The translations under genes and the position numbers were made by a program. Shown piece after piece: positions 46,773-57,878 of a DNA stretch of 64,000 nucleotides; the stretch's first letter is position 1, and each line of letters starts with the position of its first letter. The DNA lies in contig JAPXFY010000023.1 of the NCBI GenBank assembly GCA_030674185.1, positions 14,262,186-14,326,185 on the forward strand, read 5' to 3'. The DNA is from Monoplex corrugatus (taxonomy: Eukaryota; Mollusca; Gastropoda; Littorinimorpha; Ranellidae). The notes under the pieces are model-generated. The model had not been told where the DNA came from. It ran no database searches and saw only the letters and a program-made list of their open reading frames with translations.

Positions 46773-46960
46773 CAGAGTTGTTGTTTTTTTTCATGACATT
46801 AATTTGGAATCGCCCTCTTCTGACTAGGCTAGACATAATTATTCAGATGCAAAAGGAGAGGGAGTAGGGGAGAATGGAGAATTACCTGCCAAGATTGAAC
46901 CTGAACCTGAACCAGTGTGGCTGTGGCATCACTTGTAAAAATTCATGTTGAATAGGAAAT
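46773..46960. other. No gene seen
   Basis: Short unique-looking spacer between the CA array and the 42-bp minisatellite. Confidence 0.4.
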
Positions 46961-47430
46961 TGTGAGGGCCTAGTGCTGTAATTTAACCCTTTGACTCCTG
47001 CACCCTGCCCGCCAGCATCCTGCATTGGCAACCATGCTATAAAAAAAAAGTAAAAACTTAACCCTTTGATTTCTTCTCCCTATCTACCAGCTTCCTGTAT
47101 GAAGATGGTGGATAGGGTGAGGGAATCAAAGGGTTAAGTTTTTGCAGTTGGTGGATAGGCTGCGGGAGTCAAATGGTTAATGACTAAGTGTGAGAGCCTA
47201 GTGCTGTAATTTAATGATCAGTTGAGAGCTAGTGTTATAGTATTAGTTAAAGACTAGTGTTATACTTATGACTAAGTGTAGACTATGTTTAAGTAATATT
47301 TAAAAGACTAGTGTTATAACTTAATGACTAAGTGTGAGAACGGAGTGTTATAACATAATGACTAAGCGTGAAAGCTGATTGTTATAATGTCTAAATGTGA
47401 GAGACTAGTGTTATAACGCAATAACTAGGC
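46961..47430 (+). repeat. Degenerate 40-45 bp minisatellite
   Basis: Units of the type CTTAATGACTAAGTGTGAGA followed by GACTAGTGTTATAA, about eight copies with many indels. The first unit (46961-46986) is separated from the rest by a TTAA element. Confidence 0.7.
46987..47176. mobile_element. TTAA foldback element inside a minisatellite
   Basis: TTAA at 46983-46986 and 47177-47180. Ends are CCCTTTGACTCCTGCACCC and, inverted, CCATTTGACTCCCGCAGCC. Removing the element and one TTAA restores the minisatellite word CTGTAATTTAATGA, which is present uninterrupted at 47204-47217. This directly supports TTAA duplication on insertion. Confidence 0.8.
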
Positions 47431-48344
47431 TGTAATAGCTTCTATTTAATGGCTGATTTCTTTTTGTTTTTATATGACTTGAAAAACTGAAACTGATCTT
47501 TACCCTAAACCTAAACAGAATGAACTTTATTATATATATTGTTATTTGTGTTATGTTTATTAACAGTTGTTCTTACATACATACTCCTATTCTCCAAAAA
47601 TTCAGATCGCTGCAAATCACGTATTAATTACTTTTGATTGGAGCATGAACTCAAAATGTTACTAATGCAGACTTGTTTAACCATCCAGATTTGCTGGAGT
47701 TATTCCTGAAATCAACTTTTGATTCCAGACTTCTGGGCTTGGGAAGAAAATCACAGTATTCAAAAATCTTTTCTATGATTGTATGACATTCAGTGTGACA
47801 TTGTATTTATGCGGTCTTACATGTACGATTCGTCACTTTCTCCTGTATGTCAGGATGAAAGGAATTCTTGACCTTAAGTTGTGAAGTAAACTTATCACCT
47901 AAAAAGAAAATTTCTGCAGTAGTACAAACACGATAAACAACTGCATTGAAAAATTAAGTTTTTCTTCATCCCAGAAGGGCAAATGCTAGTCCAATGAGTA
48001 GAGTGAACTGGACTTCTCATGTTCACATGGGTGAAAAAGTAAAGGTTATCACATGGAGTCCATGCTGCAGTTGATAGTTTGATTCATTAATAATTGATGT
48101 TTTAACAAACTGTAGTTTTCATGGTTTAGTATTCTTTTAGATTTTAGAGCTTTTTGAAAAGCATATTCTAGGTGTATAAGTTATTGTGCAGCTGTTCATT
48201 TTATTTTTGACTCCGTAAACAGTAGTTTCATACTGGTCACCAGTTTTATTTTCTGAGTAATTTCTGACAAATAAAGATCGGCATTACTGACATGCAAATT
48301 CCCGGTTAGACAGATCTGCTAGTGTTAGGTGAAAAGACTGCATT
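47431..48344. other. No gene seen
   Basis: AT-rich unique-looking sequence with an AATAAA at about 48270. No coding region recognised. Confidence 0.4.
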
Positions 48345-48640
48345 CTACTATGTTGTTGCACAATCTGCATCTTTGGAGGGTGTGCATGCTGGGTTTTATC
48401 ATATTCCCATAAGCCACCAGTCACTGATCGACTTACAGGGTCTTTGACATGCATATTTGATATTTTGTATGCATATAGACATAGGGTTTTTTACTCATTT
48501 AGTTATTGAAAGATTTGTCCACATGTTGACCTAAGAGATCAGAAAATTCTCCACCCTTTACCTATCAGGTGGAGGTGTCTAGGCGTATCGAACTCAGGAT
48601 CTTCCAGTTGAAAGTCCATGTTTACCCATATGACCACCAT
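48345..48640 (+). repeat. Dispersed repeat R2, copy 3, with tRNA-like end
   Basis: Colinear with 958-1225 and continues to TCGAACTCAGGATCTTCCAG, whose reverse complement contains CTGAGTTCGA, a B-box-like word, and ends near GACCACCATGC. This suggests R2 is a tRNA-derived SINE in minus orientation. Confidence 0.6.
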
Positions 48641-48767
48641 GCAAAAAAAAAAAAAAGAAAACTGTATCAGAACAGTGGCGTTTTACTGTAGGATGTAATT
48701 GCTAACTGTCTGTCCACCACTTTCTAATAGTGCATTCAATTTCTTGTAACCCTTGCCCTCAGCAGTT

Positions 48768-49060
48768 GTGCCGCCATCTTGAATCGCATTATCGGGTTCG
48801 TTACTTTCCGATGTTAATTAGAATAATATTCAATTCTCTGAACGGTTGAAGGGAAAAAACTCACTTTGACATCTCCACAAGAGGTTGGCCAAGTTTCTAG
48901 TGTTATCTCCCATTTTGCAGCCCCCACCCCCCACCCAAAATTTCGATGACGAAAATTCCCCGTGGCAGGCACGATTACGAGCTTACGGACATGCCAAAAC
49001 GGCCCTGTAGTAGACATGGTGTAAGCAGGGAAGAGTTTAGCGTGCAGTTCTTGGTAGTGT
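48768..49060 (+). repeat. Dispersed repeat R4, copy 2
   Basis: See the matching block at 44438-44790. It lies 4.3 kb downstream in the same orientation. Confidence 0.75.
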
Positions 49061-49470
49061 TGTCCATAGATCTGTCCTTTGCTACTCTTCTTATTACGCG
49101 GTCTTTGGTAATATTTCTTTATTCATAGTATTCACTTAGGGTATTATGAGGACTCAGTAATCCATTGACTAGATACTTTGTTGCCCTTTCCTTGCTCATA
49201 GCATTGAAAGTGACAGTATAAGAGCTTGTGCCTTGGACTCAACATCAGCATGCTTCGAAATAGAGAGATTGTAAGGTTATGTGCCTCAGAACATAGACAA
49301 AGCGTGGCTTTTTCATCAGATTCAATGATATTTTCATATTTTCACATAGAATTCCACACATCAGGTTGATTGGCTAAGCTGCTGGAAAAGTCCTTTCCCA
49401 TACATGACAAATCTGTTAATTTACTGATCGTAATCAGTTTACGTGGATATCTCAATAAAATTGTTGATAA
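49061..49470. other. No gene seen
   Basis: Nothing recognised. Confidence 0.4.
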
Positions 49471-49539
49471 AGTCATTTTTGCTAGACTCTGATTGATAAA
49501 ATCAAGTTATCAGAACACAAATATTATGTATTGCATGGA

Positions 49540-49935
49540 TTGCATAGAAGGTGGACAGTCTGGATAGAGTGGACAGTCTGAATAGAGTGGACAGTCTGGA
49601 TAGAGTGGACAGTCTGAATAGAGTGGACAGTCTGGATAGATGGAACAGTCTGGATAGAGTGGACAGTCTGAATAGAGTGGACAGTCTGGATAGAGTGGAC
49701 AGTCTGATAGAGTGGACAGTCTGATAGAGTGGACAGTCTGATAGAGTGCAGTCTGAATAGAGTGAACAGTCTGAATAGAGTAGACAGTCTGGGTAGAGTG
49801 ACAGTCTGGATAGAGTGGACAGTCTGGATAGAGTGGACACTGAATAGAGTGGACTGTCTGGATAGAGTGGACAGTCTGAATAGAGTGGACAGTCTGGATA
49901 GAGTGCAGTTATAGAGTGGACAGTCTGGATAGAAC
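49540..49935 (+). repeat. 18-bp minisatellite
   Basis: About 22 units of GATAGAGTGGACAGTCTG or AATAGAGTGGACAGTCTG with a few shortened ones. It is flanked by a direct repeat, GCTAGACTCTGATTGATAAA (49479) and GCTAGGCCCTGATTGATAAA (49956), each followed by ATCAA. Confidence 0.95.
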
Positions 49936-49999
49936 TGTTGGTTTAGCTACTTTTTGCTAGGCCCTGATTGATAAAATCAACTGTCCAAGTAATACATCA

Positions 50000-50834
50000 T
50001 ATATCTGTGTGTTGATACTTGGGTGGTGTTTGTTTTTGTTTTTGTTTTTTTGTTTTCATCACTAAATGATGACTGAATTTGCTTCTTTAGCTTAGGGGAT
50101 GTTGTGAGGACTGAGGCTGTGGACACACGTAGTCTTCAGGTTCAGTTTTTGTCGCTCAGGTTCTTTAGAAAGCGTCACAGTGAATTAATGATTAGTACAA
50201 TGACCTTATCACTGGAACTGCTTGTTAGTTCAAATTATTTCTGAAATTTTTTTTAACTGACAAGAAGGGTTGAGTGTCCTGAAGGCTCTGCAGGGTAGGC
50301 TGGGACCACAGGGTATGAGATGGGGTCCTAAAGGCCCTGCTGCAGGTAGGCTGGGATCACAGGTTGAGTGTCCTGAGCTGCAGAGGCTGGACCCTGGCAG
50401 GTGAGTAGGCTGGGATCACAGGTTTCTGAGGCTCCGCAGAGAGGAATGTTCTGCATAGCATCATCACCATCATCCTCTGTCTCCAGAATTCTCACAACAT
50501 TGCGACAAAAACAAAAAGAGATTCTGTCAGCATTCATGCCCAAGTTCCATGGTATAGTGATCTGTTTTGATAGGTTTGGTTATGTATTGAGCTGCCCAAA
50601 TGATCAGCACAGGCAGTGACATTGAAGCAGGTTTGATGGGTAATGAATGTACTGGACAGCCCAGATCAATCTGTGTATTGAAGATAGGCTAAGGGGTTAA
50701 GGAGAGACAAAAAGTTCAGTAAAGAATCAAGATCATCAGTTTATAAGTTGTTTGATAACTGCGTATGTTTTCACATTGCTTTATGCAAAAGGTAAGTCTG
50801 ACAAATACGGCTGTGCAGCTGGGAAAACACTTTC
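50000..50834 (+). repeat. No gene; short 55-60 bp tandem repeat
   Basis: 50268-50430 has three degenerate units with GGTAGGCTGGGATCACAGG and TTGAGTGTCCTGA. The rest is unique-looking. Short frames are unsupported. Confidence 0.5.
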
Positions 50835-51035
50835 TGAAGTAGAACCAGAAGAACAAGAAAACCAATATAAGCGCGTATCCAACAAAACAAAACAAAACAA
50901 AACAAGCGCAAATTTTCGGCCAACTAGCCTTTGTCAAGCGCGAACGCACGGTCACAAACAGATCACAGACACCAAACAATGGATAATAAAAACGGGACTA
51001 AAAACTTCCCTGCCGCCTCATCCAGTGGAGTAAGA
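50835..51035. repeat. Foldback arm fragment
   Basis: Left-arm-like part of the element at 18905-19365: AGAACCAGAAGAACAAGAAA, CAAATTTTCGGCCAACTAGC, GGTCACAAACA and AAAAACTTCCCTGCCGC. The opposite arm is missing. Confidence 0.6.
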
Positions 51036-51764
51036 AATGGAATGAAGTGCATAGAAGTGATTGCCCTGGATAAAGGAACATGCTTTGAAATGGAGGGCTT
51101 TTTTTTCCTCTTCTTTTTCCTTTTAGTTTTTTTGTGAATGGTTTCCGTTGGTGTTTGTTGAAAGTCGACTGTTTTAGTTGGTGTTTGTTTATTTGTTGAA
51201 ATGATTTGTTGTTGTTGTTTGTTTGTTTTGTTTTTTTGTTACGGCAGATTGCTTTCTATCGTGCCTCTTGAATCATTTTTATTATCATTACTTTGCTTCT
51301 GTTGTTTACCCAACCACTTTTTATTCAAATAATTACGTAGACTATGAATCAGCTGTGTTCATACTTCACACTCAGTGTAAATGTCATGGATGTGTAAATG
51401 CCAGATATTTGTACATGGATAGATACACTTGTAAATGTCACAAGTCTAGTGTTTTACCTGTATATGAAAATATATTTTACATGGACAAATGTCATGATAC
51501 CCATGATATATATGTGAAAATGGCATGTTTGATATTTTACATGAAGGTGTAAATGTCATGAAAAGTCTGATTTTACATGCATTGTTAATCCTTTAAGCTA
51601 CTACAAATTGCATTTACAAAAATGTGATCACTCTTAACTTGTACACACCTTAGTAGTGATAGTTCTCATACTAGTAGTAAAGTGTGCAATTTTTTTTTTT
51701 TCAAATTGTTTTGCCTGATGAGCAGAACGGAATTGTGTACAATACATTGTGCCATTGTTCTTTA
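51036..51764. other. No gene seen
   Basis: 51375-51560 contains degenerate words TGTAAATGTCA and TTTACATG recurring about six times. The 109-codon frame (51223-51552) has no recognised domain. Confidence 0.4.
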
Positions 51765-52400
51765 TGTATTGTGTGTGTGTGGTGTGTGATTACCTTATAG
51801 TTGTGTGTGTTGTATGTTGGTGTGTGTGTGTGTGTGTGTGCGGTTGTGTGTGTTGTGTGTGTGATGTTTTGGTGATTCTTCTTCACTCGAACAAGAAATC
51901 GGTATGTGTGTCTTAGATAATGTATTGGTGTATAGTGTGTGTATGTGTGTGTGTGTGTGTGTGCGCGGCATGTGTGTGTGTGTGTGTGTGTATGTTTTGG
52001 TGATTCTTCTTCACTCGAACAAGAAATCTGTATGTGTGTCTTAGATAATGTATTGGTGTATAGTGTGTGTGTGTGTGTGTGTGTGCGCGCTCGCATGTGT
52101 GTGTGTGTATGTGTGTGTGTGTGTGTGCGCGTGCATGTGTGTGGTGTGTGCGTGCGCGCGCGCATATGTGTGTGTGTGTGTGTGTGTGTGTTAGACTAGA
52201 CAGATGAGAGATGAAGGCACATTAATTTGAGAAGACAAGAAAGATGGAAATATTCTTCATGAAAAGGGGAAATCTGTTTGGGTTATATACATTATGTGTG
52301 TGTGTTTTATGTGCATGTTTGTGTTATACTAGACAGATGAGAGACAACTGTACTGTACATAATTTTGAGAAGAAAAGAAAGATGGAGTGTTGGAGATGCT
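51765..52400 (+). repeat. GT microsatellites with interspersed duplications
   Basis: A segment of about 75 bp (TTTTGGTGATTCTTCTTCAC ... TGTATTGGTGTATAGTGTGT) occurs at 51867 and 51994, separated by (GT)n. A second segment (CTAGACAGATGAGAGA ... GAAAGATGGA) occurs at 52194 and 52330. Confidence 0.85.
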
Positions 52401-52609
52401 CCATAATTTTACTGCGGATGTTGGTTTTTGCTCTTTGTTTGTTTTACATGGGTATACATGGTGTCATGTATTGTTGTGCGGTGTGATGCGAGTATGTGTG
52501 TGTTGTGTCTGTCTGTCTGTCTGTCTTTCAGTCTTTCTGTCTGTATGTGGTCATTGTCAGAAAGAAAAGAAATGGAAATGTGCTATACATGGATACAGGC
52601 TTCTTGAGT

Positions 52610-53521
52610 CATCGTCATCATCATCAGGTGCCCTGCCGCATTGCGTTGGCGACCATGGACTTCCAACCATCTCTATCTCTCGCTGCCCCCAGCATCTCCC
52701 CCACCCTCTTCATCCTCAGCCACCCTGCAAGTCCGTCCAGCATTCTCTCCCTGGGTCTACCCGGTGCTTTCTTTCCCTCCAGCTTTCCCGTTGTGACCAG
52801 GTGCTCCAAATCCCCCTTCCTCATAAAATGGCCTATAAATGTTGCTTGTCTTTTCCTAATCTTCCTTATCAGTGATCGACTTGTGTCTGCCTCCATCAAG
52901 ACTGTCTCGTTTGTTTTCTTTGCTGTCCATGGTACTCTCAACATTCTTCTGAGAAACCACATGTCGGCCGCCTCAATCCTGCTCTGGCTTTGCTTGCTGA
53001 CTGTCCACGCCTCGCATCCGTACAACAATATTGGTTCTATATAACATTCAAGGACTCTCTTTCTGATGTTAATTGATAGGCATTTGTTGGTAAGAATGCT
53101 TGTCATCTTCTTGAATGCTGTTTTGGCTTGGCCGATTCTGCCAGCTATTTCCGATGTGCATCTGCCGTCTGATGAAATGACCGTTCCCAGGTATTTGAAC
53201 TTATTAACCTGTGTCAAGGTTGTGCCATTTGCTGTTATTTTGCACGAGGGGATTTCATGTTTTTTACTGATCACCATGACTTCAGTCTTCCTGCTGTTTA
53301 GTTCCAACCCCTTACCTTTACTTTCTGTTTCTAGTATATTCACAAGGTTTTGTAGGTCCCTTTCACTTTCTGCAATTAGCACGGTGTCATCTGCGTACCG
53401 AATGTTGTTTATCATTTTCCCTCCAACCTTTAATCCAGGGTCTTCTTCTAGGTTTCTCATGATGTTTTCGCTATATAGTGAAAACAGATCCAGTGACAAA
53501 ACACAACCCTGTCTTGAGTAA
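52610..53521 (-). mobile_element. RTE-like non-LTR retrotransposon, copy B
   Basis: The best-preserved coding copy: one open frame of about 300 residues on the minus strand, from RQGCVLSLDLFSLYSENIMR through NIRYADDTVLIAESE (catalytic YADD present), KFKYLGTVISSDGRC, LLYGCEAWTVSKQSQ and KAPGRPRERMLDG to VANAMRQGT and a stop. It ends in (ATC)n on the plus strand at 52612-52626. 5'-truncated inside the RT palm, so it is inactive on its own, but the intact frame suggests a younger insertion than copies A, C and D. Confidence 0.9.
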
Positions 53522-53704
53522 AACAAACATTTCATGATTTGTCATATTGGCATTTCTTTTTTTTTTTTTTCTTAAATCATCACTTGCAACATGAACATGT
53601 TTGCTTTGTGATGACCTTTTCTTGTTAAAGACAAATGTACAAACATAATGTTTTATACAAGAAGGGTTCTGTTCATATATATATGTAACCACAGGGAAGA
53701 AACA

Positions 53705-53738
53705 ATTGTGTGTGTGTGTATGTGTGTGTGTGTGTGGT

Positions 53739-53775
<37 letters not shown>

Positions 53776-54250
53776 CTACTGACATAAAAACCGAGTTGAA
53801 TGTTGTGCACCTGATGTCGCATAAAAAGAGCACTTCATTCGTTATTTCTTCGTGTGTGTGCGTGCATGCGTGCGTGTGTGTGTGTGTGCGTGCGTGTGTG
53901 TGTGTGTGTGTGTGCATGCTGTTTGTGTGTGTGTGTGTTGTGCATGTGTGTGTGTGTTCTACTGACATAAAAACCGAGTTGAATGTTGTGCACCTGATGT
54001 CGCATAAAAAGAGCACTTCATTCGTTATTTCTTTAATCTATTCAAATAATCATGTGCTTTCAGGCTTCATCACTCAAGGACTATAGCGTTTTCGTTTAGA
54101 TTTATGTGTGTGTGTGTGTGTACGCACGCATGTGTGTGTCGCGTGCGTGTGCGTGTGTTCTACTGACATAAAAACCGTGTTGAATGGTGTGTACCTGCTA
54201 TCACATTAAATTAAATGAGCACTTAGTTACCAAAGGATTATAGCGTTTTC
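53705..54250 (+). repeat. Three copies of an 85-bp segment between GT microsatellites
   Basis: TGTTCTACTGACATAAAAAC followed by CGAGTTGAATGTTGTGCACC and TGATGTCGCATAAAAAGAGC occurs at 53773 and 53956, nearly identical, and a diverged third copy at 54157. Each is preceded by (GT)n. Confidence 0.85.
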
Positions 54251-54354
54251 ATGTAGATTTTTTTTAGCTCAACAAAATATCAGGTAAGTTTGCTATTCTG
54301 TCGTTGTTGTAGTTTCTAAATTTTGTGAGTTGTTTTTGTGTCTTTTGTGTAGAA

Positions 54355-54405
54355 TTGTCAAAACGTCAGTTGGCCGAAAATTTACGCCTGACTTGTTTTG
54401 TTACT
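54355..54405. repeat. Foldback arm fragment
   Basis: CAGTTGGCCGAAAATTTACG then CCTGACTTGTTTTGTTACTT corresponds to the right arm at 19278-19318. It sits directly next to a TTAA foldback element. Confidence 0.5.
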
Positions 54406-54412
54406 TGATTAA

Positions 54413-54597
54413 CCCTTTGACTCCTGCACCCTGTCCACCAGCATACTGCGTTGTCAACCATGCTAACAAAGCAAAAACTTAACCCTTTGACTCCCTCTCC
54501 CTATCCACCAGCTTCCTGCAGGAAGCTGGTGGATAGGGTGAGGGAGTCAAAGGGTTAAGTTTTTGCAGTTGGTAGATAGGGTGCGGGATTCAGAGGG
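54413..54597. mobile_element. Nested TTAA foldback elements
   Basis: The outer element has TTAA at 54409-54412 and 54598-54601, with ends CCCTTTGACTCCTGCACCC and, inverted, CCCTCTGAATCCCGCACCC. Inside, TTAA at 54479-54482 and 54555-54558 bound a 72-bp almost perfect palindrome centred on CAGCTTCCTGCAGGAAGCTG. Confidence 0.8.
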
Positions 54598-54719
54598 TTA
54601 AATATGCTGTTCTTATTCTAATTTCGTCCAGCCTCTGCTTTAGAAGAATTTTCCAGTAGCAGCAAACATACTGTTCAAATCTGATTTCAATCACTATACA
54701 GATAGTCAAAGTAGGAGTA

Positions 54720-55110
54720 TTTATGTATTTATTTATTTGTTTGTTTGTTTGTTTATTCATTTATTTTTTTATTCATTTATTTATTTTAGTTAGTTATTTA
54801 CTTATTTATTTATTCAGTGTGTGTGTATGTGTGTTCATTTGTTTGTTTATTTACTTATTTATTCAGTGTGTGTGTGCGTTGTGTTCGTTCGTTATTTCTT
54901 TTAACGTCTATTCATATATGTGCTTTTAGACAAACAACAAAAAAAAAGAATAAATAAGACAAAGAGGTGTCTATGGGGTGAATGACTCTATGAAATCATG
55001 AAGGCATTGTATCATATAAGGTAACATCAAACACATTTAACGAACAAGAGAAAAACAATCAGAACATTAGAACGATCAGGCTTTATCAGTTTGCTCAGGG
55101 TTGTGTTCAT
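54720..55110 (+). repeat. TTTA/GT-rich tract and dispersed repeat R5, copy 1
   Basis: 54720-54880 is (TTTA)n/(TTTG)n-like. 54885-55110 is R5: TTCGTTATTTCTTTTAACGT, AAGAGGTGTCTATGGG, GGCATTGTA.CATATAAGGTA and CAGGCTT.ATCAGTTTG, colinear with 57659-58050. Confidence 0.7.
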
Positions 55111-55292
55111 GTATGTATGCGTGCGTGCATGCATGCGTATGTGTGTGTGTGTGTGCGCGTGCGTGTCATGTTTTTGTTGACCTTGTGTAGTAATGACTAG
55201 ACTCTAGAGTGGATGTCGTCTACATTTGGTCCACAATTGAAGCTTCACAATTAACATGTTGCTCCTTTGTTCCCTTTGTTTTAAATAAAGTG

Positions 55293-56292
55293 CACCATGT
55301 GTGAAGTTTTGATCAACCAGCTAGAAAGACTCAATATTGAAGGAAAGGATCTACGAATAATCAGAAATATGTATTGGTAACAAACAGCTGCAATGAGAAT
55401 AGAAAATGACATAAGTTTTCTTCCAAAATATCAAAAAAGGAGTCAGACAAGGTTGTGTTTTGTCACCAGATCTGTTTTCACTTTACAGCGAAAACATCAT
55501 GAGAAACCTAGAGGAAGACCCTGGATTAAAGGTTGGAGGAAAAATGGTAAACAGCTTTCGATACACAGATGACACCGGGTTAATTGCAGAGAATGAAAGG
55601 GACCTACAAAATCTTGTGAATATACTAGAAATAGAAAGCAAATCCCCTCATGCAAAATAACAGCAAACGGCACAACTTTGAGACAGGTTGATAAGTTTAG
55701 ATACCTGGGAACGATCATTTCACCAGACGGCAGATGCACATCAGAAATAGCCAGCAGAATCGGCCAAGCCAAAACAGCATTCAAGAAGATGAAAAGCATT
55801 CTTACCAACAAATGCCTGTCTATTAACACTGGAAGTGAGTTCTTGAATGTTATTTAGAACCGATAATGTTATACGGTTGTGAGGCGGGACAGTCAACAAG
55901 CAAAGCCAGAACAAGATTGAGGCAGCCAAGATGTGGTTTCTCAGAAGAATGTTGAGAGTTCCATGGACAAGCAAGAAAACAAACGAGACAGTCTTGATGG
56001 AGGTAGACACAAGTAGATCACTCATAAGGAAAGTTAGGAAAAACAGGTGAACATTTATATGCTGTTTTGTGAGGAAAGGGGAATTGGAACACCTGGAAAG
56101 CTGGAGGGAAAGAGAGCACCAGGTAGACCCATGGAAAAAATATTGGACGGACTTGCAGTGTGGCTGAGGACATAGACTGATAGAGGGTGAAGATGTGCTT
56201 GCGGCAACAAGGGACAGATGCATATGGAGAGTCATGATCGCCAACGACATGTGGCTAGGCACTTGATGATGATGAAGATGATCATTTATTCT
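55293..56292 (+). mobile_element. RTE-like non-LTR retrotransposon, copy C, with target duplication
   Basis: A 19-bp direct repeat CTTTGTTTTAAATAAAGTG flanks the copy at 55274-55292 and 56293-56311. Coding remnants begin at the RT palm (LINQLERLN) and include CVLSPDLFSLYSENIMRNLE, FRYTDDTGLIAENE, where the catalytic Ala of YADD is replaced by Thr, and the end near 56270 in a GATGATGAAGATGAT tail. Several frame breaks and a deletion near 55640. Confidence 0.85.
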
Positions 56293-56311
56293 CTTTGTTT
56301 TAAATAAAGTG

Positions 56312-56600
56312 TATCGTGTGTTATCATTCATATGAAAGCATGGTTTGTTTATGGTCATGTACAACCATAATACAATCGTGTGTTTCTACTCGTGTGACTT
56401 TCTTGTCTCCATTGCATATGGACAAAAATCATGGAGCAGTGAAATACATCCCCAATTTCTTCAAGATCAAAATGGTAGGCCTATAACAACACATCCTCTT
56501 TATGAAAATTGTTATCACCGAAAAGCGGGCAGACCTCAACATAAACGTGCACGTAGTAACTTGAAGAAGCCATGGAATGTTCAAAGTGTGACACAAACTG
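56312..56600. other. No gene; short basic frame
   Basis: The 100-codon frame here contains KAGRPQHKRARSN, an AT-hook-like basic run, but no domain or splice signal supports a gene. Confidence 0.3.
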
Positions 56601-56604
56601 TTAA

Positions 56605-56772
56605 CCCTTTGACTCCTGCATGCTATCCACCAACTGCCAAAAATTAACCCTTTGATCCCTCAGCCTATCCGAAGCTTGTGGATAGGGTGAGGAGCCAAAG
56701 GGTTAAGTTTTTGCTTTGCTAGCATGGTTAAGAATGCAGGGTGCTGGTGGATAGGATGCGGGAGTCAAAGGG
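56605..56772. mobile_element. TTAA foldback element
   Basis: TTAA at 56601-56604 and 56773-56776. Begins CCCTTTGACTCCTGCATGC and ends GCGGGAGTCAAAGGG, with the nested inner palindrome partly decayed. Confidence 0.75.
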
Positions 56773-56776
56773 TTAA

Positions 56777-57044
56777 TAAAAGAAAAAATCTATACTCACA
56801 TCCGGGGCCTGCCCTGAGGGGGGGGGGGGAGGGAGGCAACCCAATGTAACACTCACCAATAACTTTCTTTTTACTTTTACCGACCGAATGTTTTTCAATA
56901 TATAGTTCCAACAACAACAACCTCAGCATCTACAAGTTTCTAGATCTTTCCCTGTTGAGTACATGCGTGTACGCAAAACGACACTGCTTTGGACTAAACA
57001 ACCAATCAGGGCAATATGCATAATTAATCATCTGTATTGTTTTG
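56777..57044. other. No gene; G run
   Basis: A G10 run at 56820-56829. Nothing else recognised. Confidence 0.4.
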
Positions 57045-57366
57045 TACATGGACAGCAAAGAAAACAAACGAGACAGTCTCGATGGAGGCAGACACAAGTA
57101 GATCATTTATAAGGAAGATTAGGAAAAGACAGGCAACATTCATAGACCATTTTAAGAGGAAAGGGGAATTGGAACACCTGGTCACAACGGGAAAGCTGGA
57201 GGGAAAGAGAGCACCAGGTAGACCCAGGGAGAAAATACTAGACGGACTTGCAGAGTGGCTGAAGACAAGGAGGGTGGAAGAGATGCTTTGAGGCAACAAG
57301 AGATAGAGACAGATGGAAGTCCAAATAGCCAACGCCATGCGGCAAGGCACCTGATGATGATGATGA
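57045..57366 (+). mobile_element. RTE-like non-LTR retrotransposon, copy D
   Basis: Only the last about 320 bp: WTAKKTNETVSMEADTSRSF, KRQATFIDHFKRKGELEHLV, KRAPGRPREKILDG, one frame break, and a (TGA)n tail. Severely 5'-truncated. Confidence 0.85.
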
Positions 57367-57658
57367 TTGTTGCGTACTTACACTTGTCACAGTATGTAAG
57401 CGAGAGGGAGACAGTGAGATAAAGAAAGGGGGGGAGGGGCCATGGACTGTGAGAGAGGGAGGGAGGGGGTAAGGGGAATGAGGGGCGCATGGACGTATGA
57501 GCGATTGAGGGAAGGGAAGGGGGGGGGGGGAGGTGCAGATGTTGACAGCAAGCGTGAGATGACGTCAGGTAGAAAGTTACGGGAGGAGGTGTTTTGAATG
57601 CAGCATCAGTCACCGGTCATCCGTGTACATGTCCACAAGTTACAGTTACGTGATATGT
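57367..57658. other. No gene; purine-rich tract
   Basis: G/A-rich sequence with GGGGGG runs at 57428-57440, 57464-57470 and 57520-57531. Confidence 0.5.
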
Positions 57659-57837
57659 TGTTCGTTATTTCTTTTAACGTCTATTTACATAATTATGTGC
57701 TTATAGACGAAAAAAAAAAAAGTATTAAAAATGAATGGACAAATATAGGCCTACAGATAGATAGATAAATAAATAAGTAAATGTAAATGTATAATATAGA
57801 CGTATATATATGTGTGTGTGTATGTGTGTGTGTGTAT

Positions 57838-57878
<41 letters not shown>

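Noticed and set aside
46153..46827. Long threonine/histidine-rich or cysteine/valine-rich frames on both strands
   Set aside because: They only translate the CA/GT microsatellite; similar frames occur at 12431-12788, 31424-31839, 51701-52199 and 53471-54086.
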